NCBI RefSeq assembly: GCF_029846175.1
Contig: NZ_JARWAC010000012.1
Span: 1 to 38,976 of the forward strand
DNA length: 38,976 nucleotides
Direction: 5' to 3'
Source: Sphaerisporangium sp. TRM90804
Lineage (GTDB): Bacteria; Actinomycetota; Actinomycetes; Streptosporangiales; Streptosporangiaceae
A program made the translations under genes and the position numbers. Within the stretch, counting starts at the first letter, position 1, and every line of letters starts with the position of its first letter. Below are positions 7,852 to 14,600 of the stretch, in pieces. The notes below the pieces were generated by a model, which worked only from the letters and a program-made list of their open reading frames with translations, was not told where the DNA came from and did no database searches.

Positions 7852-9078
7852 ATGAGCGACCAGGACGTCGCGATCGAGGAGCAGCCCGCAGGCGCGCCAT
7901 CCCACCCCCAGGTGGGCTGGACCACCCGCGTCGGGCGTTTCGTCCGCCCGAGGCGGCGCTGGTGCCTCGGAACCAGGCTGGTGGTGACCGCCACGGTGGC
8001 GTGGCTGCTCTTCCTGGTCGCCCATCTGCTGGCGAGCGGGCGCACGTCGCTGTGGGCGCCGGTCGACCTGATCCCGCCGCTGCTCTTCCTGGCGGTGCCG
8101 GCGCTGCTGATGGCCGTCGCGCCGCTGGCCCGCCCGGTGCGGTGGCGCATCCTGTCGCTGCTGCTGGTCGCCGTCCTGCTCGGCGCGGGGCGGAGCGGGG
8201 TCAACTACGCCACCCTCTGGCACACGCCGCCGCCCGCGCCGCCGGGAGCCGTCACCGTGGCGGCCTGGAACACCGAGTTCTGGGACCAGGACTGGCGCAC
8301 CGCCGAGGGCGACCGGTTCTCCCCGGGGTTCTACGACCATCTGCGCGCGCTGGACGCCGACGTCTACCTGCTGACGGAGTACCTGTACGTCGACACCGAA
8401 GCGGGTGACCTGCTGGCGCAGGGCTGGGGCGCGCACGACCTGGCGATGCGCATCGACAAGCTGGCCGAGCTGCGGCGCACGTTCCCGGGCTACCAGATCG
8501 CGGTGTCGGGGCACCAGCTCACGCTCTCGCGGTTCCCGATCGTGCGGCAGCGCGGCCTGGACATCCGGCCGTGGCTGCCGGCCAACCAGAGGACGATTCC
8601 GGAGCACATGCGGCAGTGGCCCGAGGGGTACACGGTCGAGACGCTGCGCACCGACGTCGACGTGCACGGGAAGATCGTGTCCTTCTACGACGGGCACGTG
8701 TCGCAGCCCCCGCTCGAATGGCGGCTCCTGGACGCCGAGTCCCGCCGGGACAACCTCAACAGGGTGCAGCGGCGGGAGGCGAGCTACCGGGCGATCCGCG
8801 CGGACATCGCGACCAACCGCAACCCCGTCGTGCTCGCGGGCGACCTGAACACCTCCCCGGCGATGGGGATCGGCCGCCTGATCCCGGAGGGGCTGGTCGA
8901 CCAGACGCCGGCGCTCTCGTCGCTCTACCCGGCGACCTACCGGTACGGGCCCGCCGAGCTGTGGCGGATCGACTGGATGTACACCACCCCGGACGTGACG
9001 GTGCACGGCTACGAGCTGCCCGACGCGGCGGGGCTGTCCGACCATCGGGCCCAGCGTGTGGTCCTTTCTGTGTCCTGA
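7852..9078 (+). CDS. Membrane endonuclease/exonuclease/phosphatase (EEP) family hydrolase
   Basis: Protein of 408 residues with three N-terminal membrane segments (about 42-62, 70-88 and 98-116) and an extracytoplasmic-looking EEP domain. EEP motifs are in order: VAAWNTEFW, LLTEYL, GDLN (330-333), RIDWMYTT and SDH (396-398), so the metal site and catalytic His look complete. The superfamily includes DNases, sphingomyelinases and inositol phosphatases. A membrane-tethered member among glycosyltransferases could cleave a phosphodiester or phosphomonoester in a lipid-linked intermediate, but that is inference. ATG 7852 follows GAGG at a usable distance; the frame is open from 7624, but the predicted promoter at 7788-7820 rules out the earlier starts. 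The GT2 gene follows 18 bases later. Confidence 0.85.
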   Translation: MSDQDVAIEEQPAGAPSHPQVGWTTRVGRFVRPRRRWCLGTRLVVTATVAWLLFLVAHLLASGRTSLWAPVDLIPPLLFLAVPALLMAVAPLARPVRWRILSLLLVAVLLGAGRSGVNYATLWHTPPPAPPGAVTVAAWNTEFWDQDWRTAEGDRFSPGFYDHLRALDADVYLLTEYLYVDTEAGDLLAQGWGAHDLAMRIDKLAELRRTFPGYQIAVSGHQLTLSRFPIVRQRGLDIRPWLPANQRTIPEHMRQWPEGYTVETLRTDVDVHGKIVSFYDGHVSQPPLEWRLLDAESRRDNLNRVQRREASYRAIRADIATNRNPVVLAGDLNTSPAMGIGRLIPEGLVDQTPALSSLYPATYRYGPAELWRIDWMYTTPDVTVHGYELPDAAGLSDHRAQRVVLSVS

Positions 9079-9096
9079 GCGACGAAGGGAACGGAT

Positions 9097-10179
9097 ATGC
9101 CTGACGTGATGCCCTGGAGTGCGGACGTCGCGGTCATCGTCCCGAACTACAACAAGAGGAAGACCCTGCGGGCCTGCCTGGACTCGGTGTTCGCGCAGAC
9201 GTACCCCGCGGCGGAGGTGGTCGTCGTCGACGACGTCAGCACCGACGGGTCGCTGGAGATCGCGCGGGAGTTCCCGTGCGCGGTCGTCGAGTCGCGGCGC
9301 AACCGGGGCCCGGCCGGGGCGCGCAACCTCGGGGTGGCGAGCACGTCGGCGCCGCTGCTGTTCTTCGTGGACTCCGACACGGCGCTGGCGCCGGACGCGA
9401 TCCACAACGCCGTGAAGGCGTACCGGGAGACGCCCGACTGCGGGATGGTCCAGGGCATCTACGACAGGGAGCCGCTGTACGACGACGGCCCGGTGGAGCG
9501 TTACCGGGTGCTCTGCGAACACTATGAGCGCAGTCAGACGACGGCGACGTTCCTGTCCTGCACGCTGATCCCGCGGCACGTCTTCGAGGAGGCGGGGCGG
9601 CTGGACGAGCGCCTGCGCGACGGCGAGGACTTCGAGTTCGGCACGCGGGTTCCGTCCCGCTACCGGCTGGTCGTCGCGACCTCCGTGGTCACCAAGGCCG
9701 ACGACGAGGACCGGTTCTGGGGCTGCCTGGCGGAGCGTTTCGTCCGGTCCACCACCCTGCCGGTGATCATGTGGAGGGCGCGGGGGCTGCGTGAGCAGGG
9801 CAAGGTGGGCTTCCAGCTCAACATGATCGGCACGGGCCAGCACAAGCGCCGCAAACCGCCCAAGATCTCCTCCGCGTCCGCGACGGCCACCTTCCTCACG
9901 CTGCCGCTGGCGTCGCTCACCCCCTGGCTGCTCGCGGTGCCGGCGCTGACGTTCGGGGTCTTCGCCTGGAAGAACCGCCGTTTCATCGGCTTCTCCCGCC
10001 GGCACCGGGGCATCCGCTTCGCCCTGTGGGTCACCTGGATGCAGCTCTGCTTCCACACCGCGTTCTTCCTCGGCGCCTGCGCGGGCCTGCTCCGCGTCGC
10101 CTACGAACTGGGCCGCAGACAGGGAGACCCGCTCAGAACCCCCCTGTCCCCGGCCCCGCCCGCCGGCGCACGCGAGTGA
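9097..10179 (+). CDS. Membrane-anchored GT2 glycosyltransferase (D)
   Basis: Family 2 glycosyltransferase of 360 residues, the fourth in the cluster and on the opposite strand from A-C. VAVIVPNYNK is at residues 11-20, VDD near 44-46 and the metal site DSD at 92-94; DGEDFEFGTRV corresponds to the acid-bearing region of its relatives. Two or three hydrophobic segments follow from about residue 268, then a Pro-rich tail. ATG 9097 has GAAGGGA upstream. Its TGA overlaps the GTG of the next gene (GTGA at 10176-10179), so the two are translationally coupled, a sign that the glycosyltransferase and the flippase-like protein work on the same product. Confidence 0.88.
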   Translation: MPDVMPWSADVAVIVPNYNKRKTLRACLDSVFAQTYPAAEVVVVDDVSTDGSLEIAREFPCAVVESRRNRGPAGARNLGVASTSAPLLFFVDSDTALAPDAIHNAVKAYRETPDCGMVQGIYDREPLYDDGPVERYRVLCEHYERSQTTATFLSCTLIPRHVFEEAGRLDERLRDGEDFEFGTRVPSRYRLVVATSVVTKADDEDRFWGCLAERFVRSTTLPVIMWRARGLREQGKVGFQLNMIGTGQHKRRKPPKISSASATATFLTLPLASLTPWLLAVPALTFGVFAWKNRRFIGFSRRHRGIRFALWVTWMQLCFHTAFFLGACAGLLRVAYELGRRQGDPLRTPLSPAPPAGARE

Positions 10180-10440
10180 GCCCACCCAGACTCCCGCGCC
10201 CGCTCAGGTCCGCCGGGCGCCGCCCCCGAGCCGAACCGCCCGCGAGAAGCGCCGAAGGGGACGTGCCCGCCCCCGGCCCCGCGCGCCGGTCGGGGCGAGT
10301 GGGTTCGCTCAGACTCCCGCGCCCGCTCAGGTCCGCCGCGCACCGCCCGCGAGCCGAACCGCCTGCGGAGAGTGCCGAAGGGGACCTGCCCGCCCCCGGC
10401 GCGTCCCGCTGGTCGGGGCGGGTGAGGGCGATCAGGTTGC
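10176..10440 (+). repeat. 123-bp tandem repeat, two copies plus a partial third
   Basis: Copies begin at 10176, 10299 and 10422 and share CGCGCCCGCTCAGGTCCGCC and GAGCCGAACCGCC among other blocks. The third keeps only about the first 20 bases before entering the membrane-protein core. The period is exactly 41 codons, so the frame is kept and the GTG start is duplicated each time. Confidence 0.9.
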
Positions 10441-11438
10441 CGCGCCCGCTGGCACGGGCACTGGTCGCCGCGTTCACGCTGGTCGTCGTGGGCGCGATCG
10501 TGCTGACGCTGTCCCGGCTCGACTGGGGCGTGGTCGCGGTCCTGTTCGCCCGGCGCGACGCGGGGGAGATGGCCCTGCTGCTGGCCGGCGCGTTGCTGGC
10601 CAGCATGGCGGGGTTGTCGTTCGGGTTCCTGGCCTGGCGTGTCGTGCTGCTGGAGCTGGGTCCGCCGATCAGCGAGCCGCGTGTCGTCCGCGTCTTCTTC
10701 GTCGGCTTCCTGTCGAAGTACGTGCCGGGACGGGTGCCCGGCATGATCGCCGTCACGAAGGTGGCCGCGGCCAACGGCATCGCCTTCGGCCGGCTGATCG
10801 CCACGGCCGCGCTGATCATGAGCCTGGTCCTGCTGAGCGGCTTCACGGTCGGGCTGCTCGCGGGCGTGCAGCTCCTGGGCGCGCAGGCGGGATGGCTGGC
10901 GGGCGCCGCCGTGCTGATCGTCGCCGTCCTGGCGCGGCCGCAACTGATCAACCAGGGCTCCGCGCTGCTGCTGCGGCTGATGCGCCGCCCTACGGCGGCC
11001 GAGACCGCCTCGGTGCGCGGCGTACGGCTGGCGGTCGCCTGGCAGAGCCTGTCGTGGGTGGTCACCGGTCTGCACGTGTGGCCGCTCGCCATCGCGATGG
11101 GCGCCCCCCCGGTCCGATCCCTGGCCCTGTGCGTCGGCGCGTTCACCCTCGCCACGACGCTCGGCATCGCGGCCCTGTTCATCCCCGACGGCATAGGCGT
11201 CCGCGAGGCCATGCTGACCGCCGCCCTCAGCCTGGTGATGCCCCCGCCCGCGGCGGCCGTGGTCGCCCTGGTCAGCCGCCTGGTCTCCACCGTCGCCGAG
11301 ATCCTGCTCGGAGCCGTCGCCCTGACCATCGCCGAACTACTCCTCCGCCGCCGCCGAGCCCGGCAGCAACCGGCGGACGAAGAACCCTCCCCGCAAACAG
11401 CGCCGCCGATCGCCGGCCTCGCCCACCGCGCCGACTGA
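10176..11438 (+). CDS. Flippase-like membrane protein (LPG-synthase TM family, PF03706-like)
   Basis: Protein of 420 residues: a ~90-residue Arg/Pro-rich N-terminus, then about eight membrane segments from residue ~92, ending in an Arg-rich tail. The core, with GFLSKYVPGRVPGMIAVTKVA and LFIPDGIGVREAM, matches the lysylphosphatidylglycerol synthase transmembrane (UPF0104/AglD-like) family, which occurs with lipid-linked sugar enzymes and is thought to move or handle polyprenyl-phosphate sugars. The N-terminus is two tandem 41-residue repeats plus the beginning of a third, each starting with GTG (10176, 10299, 10422). The first GTG overlaps the previous stop (GTGA) and is chosen, but starts at the second or third are equally in frame and the third may be ancestral. 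Confidence 0.82.
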   Translation: MSPPRLPRPLRSAGRRPRAEPPARSAEGDVPAPGPARRSGRVGSLRLPRPLRSAAHRPRAEPPAESAEGDLPAPGASRWSGRVRAIRLPRPLARALVAAFTLVVVGAIVLTLSRLDWGVVAVLFARRDAGEMALLLAGALLASMAGLSFGFLAWRVVLLELGPPISEPRVVRVFFVGFLSKYVPGRVPGMIAVTKVAAANGIAFGRLIATAALIMSLVLLSGFTVGLLAGVQLLGAQAGWLAGAAVLIVAVLARPQLINQGSALLLRLMRRPTAAETASVRGVRLAVAWQSLSWVVTGLHVWPLAIAMGAPPVRSLALCVGAFTLATTLGIAALFIPDGIGVREAMLTAALSLVMPPPAAAVVALVSRLVSTVAEILLGAVALTIAELLLRRRRARQQPADEEPSPQTAPPIAGLAHRAD

Positions 11439-11491
11439 CACCCGCGCCCGGAGGCGGCGCACCGTCCCCGATCCCCGCGCAGCTTCCTGAC

Positions 11492-11516
11492 GAACGTCCA
11501 CCCAGAGGTGACGTTC
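11492..11516. promoter_or_regulatory. Inverted repeat upstream of the RmlD-like gene
   Basis: GAACGTC (11492-11498) and GACGTTC (11510-11516) form perfect arms. With one bulged base the arms extend to GAACGTCcACC and GGTGACGTTC around a CAGA loop. It may be an operator for the gene at 11552 or a hairpin ending the flippase operon; the sequence does not decide. A -10-like TATGGT lies at 11538-11543. Confidence 0.4.
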
Positions 11517-11551
11517 CTCCGTTCGGGGCCAACCAACTATGGTGACCGGCC

Positions 11552-12385
11552 ATGAGGGTCCTCATCGTCGGTGGCAGTGGTCTTCTCGGCGGCGAACTCG
11601 TTCGGCAGTGCCTGGCGGCCGGGCGTGAGGTGGCCGCCACCTGTCTGTCCCGGCCGGGGGAGAGCGCGGGTGTCGCGTGGTCGCCGCTCGATGTGCGCCG
11701 GCGAGGGGATGTCGAGGCGCTGGTCGGCGCGTTGCGGCCGGAGGTCGTCGTCAACGCCGCCTACCGGCAGACGGACTGGGCTACCACGGCGATCGGAGCC
11801 GTCAACGTGGCCCTCGCCACCTCCGCGGCGGGCGGGCGCCTGGTCCAGGTGTCCAGCGACGCGGTCTTCTCCGGCGCGGCGATTCGCTACGACGAGACGT
11901 GCCTCCCCGACCCGGTCACCCCGTACGGCGCGGCCAAGGCCGCCGCCGAGACGGCGGTGCACGCGATCGCGCCGGCCGCGGTGACGGCCCGGACGTCTTT
12001 GATCATCGGTGACGGCGGCGGTGACTCGGCGCACGAGGAGCTGGTGCACTCGCTGGCCGCCGGCGGCGCCAGGAAGGTGCTGTTCACCGACGACGTGCGA
12101 TGTCCCGTACACGTCACCGACCTCGCCGCGGCGCTCCTGGAACTCGCCGACTCCGAGCACCACGGCATCCACCACGTCGCGGGAACCGACGCGCTGAGCC
12201 GCTACGAGCTGGGCCTGCTCATCGCCCGACGCGACGGCCTCGACCCGGCCCGATTGCCTCCGGGCAGGCGAGCCGACGCCGGCCTGCCCGGCCCGATGGA
12301 CGTGCGCCTGGACTGCGGCCTGACCCAGCGCCGCCTCCGCACCAGGCTGCGCGGCGCGCGTCAGTTCCTGAGCGAGGTCGGTTAG
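11552..12385 (+). CDS. RmlD-like NAD(P)-dependent sugar-nucleotide reductase
   Basis: SDR protein of 277 residues of the RmlD_sub_bind type, which reduces or rearranges nucleotide-linked deoxysugars. It starts MRVLIVGGSGLLGGELV (Rossmann GGSGLLGG) and has VVVNAAYRQTDW, QVSSDAVFSG and the catalytic PYGAAKAAAE (Tyr and Lys of YxxxK), as in dTDP-4-dehydrorhamnose reductase. It lacks the RmlABC partners here, so the product cannot be called dTDP-rhamnose. A -10-like TATGGT 8 bases before the ATG suggests a leaderless or very short leader transcript. It is separate from the GACAAG promoters on each side but lies between cluster genes, so a role in making a donor sugar is likely. Confidence 0.82.
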   Translation: MRVLIVGGSGLLGGELVRQCLAAGREVAATCLSRPGESAGVAWSPLDVRRRGDVEALVGALRPEVVVNAAYRQTDWATTAIGAVNVALATSAAGGRLVQVSSDAVFSGAAIRYDETCLPDPVTPYGAAKAAAETAVHAIAPAAVTARTSLIIGDGGGDSAHEELVHSLAAGGARKVLFTDDVRCPVHVTDLAAALLELADSEHHGIHHVAGTDALSRYELGLLIARRDGLDPARLPPGRRADAGLPGPMDVRLDCGLTQRRLRTRLRGARQFLSEVG

Positions 12386-12540
12386 GAAGCGCTGTGCGGT
12401 GAGGTGGCGCACACCGGCCGCCTCGGGACGACGTCCGGCCACGCCGGTCGCGATCTGGCCCGCGCCCATCGCGCGCCAGGTCCTGCGCGCGGCTCCGCCG
12501 TTTTTCCGGCGATCGGGAACGGTCGGCGCAAGCGAGGCAC

Positions 12541-12573
12541 GACAAGCTTTGGACAAGCCGGCGTGGCTAGCGT
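12541..12573 (+). promoter_or_regulatory. SARP-type promoter of the GT87 gene
   Basis: GACAAG (12541-12546), 5 bases, GACAAG (12552-12557), 10 bases, TAGCGT (12568-12573). Spacing and order are identical to the sites at 7712-7744 and 7788-7820. Transcription would start about 12580, leaving a ~20-base leader to ATG 12600. Confidence 0.72.
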
Positions 12574-12599
12574 GCACCGTAGCCGAGTCGGGAGTCGCC

Positions 12600-13946
12600 A
12601 TGCCTTCAGTGACAGCCGGTCCGCGAATTCGTCTGGGCAGGAGAGATGGCGACTCCTTCCAAATGGCATGCGGAGTCTTGATCGCGGTGAGTGGCGCGCT
12701 GACGGCCTTCGTCTTCAACGCGATCTATGCGGAGGGCTGGATCGATCTGGAGGTTTACCGGGAGGGCGGAGCGGCGGTACTGCGGGGCACCCCCGTATAT
12801 GACCTGCTCGTGGGTGAGAGGTGGCTGAGGTTCACCTACTCGCCCTTCGCGGCGATGCTGTTCACGCCTCTCGCCCTGGTGGGAATGGAGGTCGCCGTCG
12901 CCCTCTGGGTGCTGATCTCCATACTCGCCCTTGAGGCGGTGATATGGATTCTCGTCGGCCGCACCGGGGTGAAGCGCCGTGGTCGCCGGGCGAATCGCAC
13001 GTTGTTGGTCGTCGTCGCGGTACTTCCCCTGTACCCGGTGATGCTGACGCTGTGGAATGGGCAGATAGGCATCATTCTGCTACTGGTGACAGTTGTGGAT
13101 CTGACGCACGGCAACGAGAAGTGGCGCGGCGTGGCGACGGGCGTCGCCGCCGGTGTCAAAGTCACCGCACTGATATTCATCCCCTACCTTCTCGTCACGC
13201 GCCGTTTCCGGGCCGCCCTGATGGCCTGCTTGGGTTTTCTCGGCACGGTGGGCCTCGGATTCCTGCTGCTGCCGGCCGATTCGCGCGATTACTGGGGTGG
13301 CGCGTTCTTCGACACGCAACGGGTGGTCGCCGGGCAGGGGGCGGATTTCTTCAACCAGTCGCTTCGCGGCGTGCTCATGCTCATGCCCGGCTCTTGGCCG
13401 ACCGTGCCCCTCTGGCTGGCCCTGTGCGCGGTAGTCGGCGCGGGTGGGCTCCTGGTCGCCGCGTGGGCTTCGAAGAAGGTGGGCGAGCTCGCCGGAATCA
13501 CCGCCTGCGCCATCGTGGGTCTGCTTGTCTCACCCGTCTCCTGGCCGCACCACTGGGTCTGGTGCGTACCGCTCCTGGTGCTCTGGGCGCAGCGCGCTCG
13601 GCGCGTGGACGCCAGGCTGGAGAAGGTGGGCGTGGCGTTCCTGTGGCTCGTCTTTCTACTGCCCGGATACATCGCCCTTGCCACGCTTCTCAGGTATCCG
13701 TCCCACGCGGGAATGTGGCTGATTCCGCTGACGGGTAGTTATGTGCTCAGCGGATTGTCGGCATTGCTGGCGCTCGCGGTTTACTTCGGCTGGAGCGACC
13801 GGCGAGGCAGGCGCGGGTCGGGAGACGGCTATCCGGTTTCCGTCGTTCCGGGATCGCCGCCGGGCATGCCGATCCGTCTTCTAGATCACGACCCCGGGAT
13901 GGACCGCTTGAGGTCGACCGACCCGCCCAGCGGGATGCGGGCGTAG
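12600..13946 (+). CDS. GT87 family (GT-C) membrane glycosyltransferase
   Basis: Polytopic protein of 448 residues with about ten membrane segments, matching the DUF2029/GT87 family of polyprenyl-phosphate-mannose-dependent alpha-1,2-mannosyltransferases (PimE relatives). WIDLEVYREGG carries the family's early acidic residue; LWNGQIGIILLL and LVSPVSWPHHWVW are characteristic loops. Such enzymes add a sugar from a lipid-phosphate donor on the outer face of the membrane. ATG 12600 follows GGAG and fits the predicted promoter. Codon use is less GC-rich than in neighbouring genes, with many A- or T-ending codons, which suggests a different origin. The 3' end overlaps the convergent MBL gene by 61 bases; the last ~60 residues are hydrophilic and may be dispensable. 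Confidence 0.85.
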   Translation: MPSVTAGPRIRLGRRDGDSFQMACGVLIAVSGALTAFVFNAIYAEGWIDLEVYREGGAAVLRGTPVYDLLVGERWLRFTYSPFAAMLFTPLALVGMEVAVALWVLISILALEAVIWILVGRTGVKRRGRRANRTLLVVVAVLPLYPVMLTLWNGQIGIILLLVTVVDLTHGNEKWRGVATGVAAGVKVTALIFIPYLLVTRRFRAALMACLGFLGTVGLGFLLLPADSRDYWGGAFFDTQRVVAGQGADFFNQSLRGVLMLMPGSWPTVPLWLALCAVVGAGGLLVAAWASKKVGELAGITACAIVGLLVSPVSWPHHWVWCVPLLVLWAQRARRVDARLEKVGVAFLWLVFLLPGYIALATLLRYPSHAGMWLIPLTGSYVLSGLSALLALAVYFGWSDRRGRRGSGDGYPVSVVPGSPPGMPIRLLDHDPGMDRLRSTDPPSGMRA

Positions 13947-14524
13947 TCGGTCGTGTCCTCCTCCAGCAGCCACCCGTCGAAGTTGTCCATGCCGATGTCG
14001 CTGAGGTTGGCGTCGTGGATGGGGAACGTGCGGGCCGGGCGTACGGCTCGGACGAACTCGATGGCTTCGCCGAGCTTCAGCCACGGGCCGGAGGCCGGGA
14101 CGAGCAGCGTCTCGACTGGTTCGGCGGGGACGAACAGGGAGTCTCCGGGGTGGTAGAGGCCGTCGACGATGAAGCCGAGGTTGGGGCAGCCGGGCAGGCC
14201 GTCGATTATCTCGGCGTGCGCGCCGCCGACGGCACGCACGGTGAACCCGGCCGCGGTGAAGGTGTCTCCCACCGCGACGGCGGTCACACCGTCGCCGAGG
14301 GTCGCGGCGAGGGCGGCATGGGTGTGGACCGTCAGCGCGGGGTTGCCCTCTCGGGCCGCGGCGAGCTTGCCGGCGTCGACGTGGTCCTCGTGCTCGTGGG
14401 TGACGAGCACGGCGGTGGCGCCGGCCAGGGCTTCGGTCTCGGAGAGGGTGCCGGGGTCGATCACGAGCACCCGATCTCCGGCTTCAAGGCGTACACAGGC
14501 GTGGCCGTACTTCGTCAGACGCAT
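13886..14524 (-). CDS. MBL-fold metallohydrolase
   Basis: Metallo-beta-lactamase-fold protein of 212 residues, close to the UlaG-like Zn-dependent hydrolases. It starts MRLTKYGHACVRLE, has the zinc-binding THEHEDH (His43, His45, Asp47, His48), a later Asp in LYHPGDSLF and a final FPIHDANLS. Substrates of this subgroup are mostly unknown, so no reaction is assigned. On the minus strand TAAGTT (14536-14531) lies 6 bases before the ATG, the position expected for a leaderless transcript. It is convergent with the GT87 gene and shows no link to the glycan cluster; it probably marks the start of general chromosomal genes. Confidence 0.87.
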   Translation of the reverse strand: MRLTKYGHACVRLEAGDRVLVIDPGTLSETEALAGATAVLVTHEHEDHVDAGKLAAAREGNPALTVHTHAALAATLGDGVTAVAVGDTFTAAGFTVRAVGGAHAEIIDGLPGCPNLGFIVDGLYHPGDSLFVPAEPVETLLVPASGPWLKLGEAIEFVRAVRPARTFPIHDANLSDIGMDNFDGWLLEEDTTDYARIPLGGSVDLKRSIPGS

Positions 14525-14536
14525 CTGATCAACTTA
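14525..14536 (-). promoter_or_regulatory. Leaderless-type -10 of the MBL gene
   Basis: TAAGTT on the minus strand ends 6 bases before the ATG at 14524, so transcription would start at or next to the start codon. No convincing -35 was seen. Confidence 0.4.
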
Positions 14537-14600
14537 CCTTCGCGCCGTCTCCGGTCGCCCGTGGAAGGGCGGCGGAGGGCAGGGTGCGCTCGGGTACCGC

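Noticed and set aside
8456..8461. Further GACAAG boxes (also at 1768 and 838)
   Set aside because: Single hexamers inside coding regions, with no partner 11 bp away and no -10 at the right distance.
7831..10185. 784-aa open frame on the minus strand
   Set aside because: Antisense to the EEP and GT2 genes, with the His/Arg/Gly-rich composition typical of shadow frames; no motif.
10101..11536. Minus-strand open frames opposite the flippase gene
   Set aside because: Ser/Arg/Ala-rich shadows without motifs; the plus strand has the membrane-protein core and coupled start.
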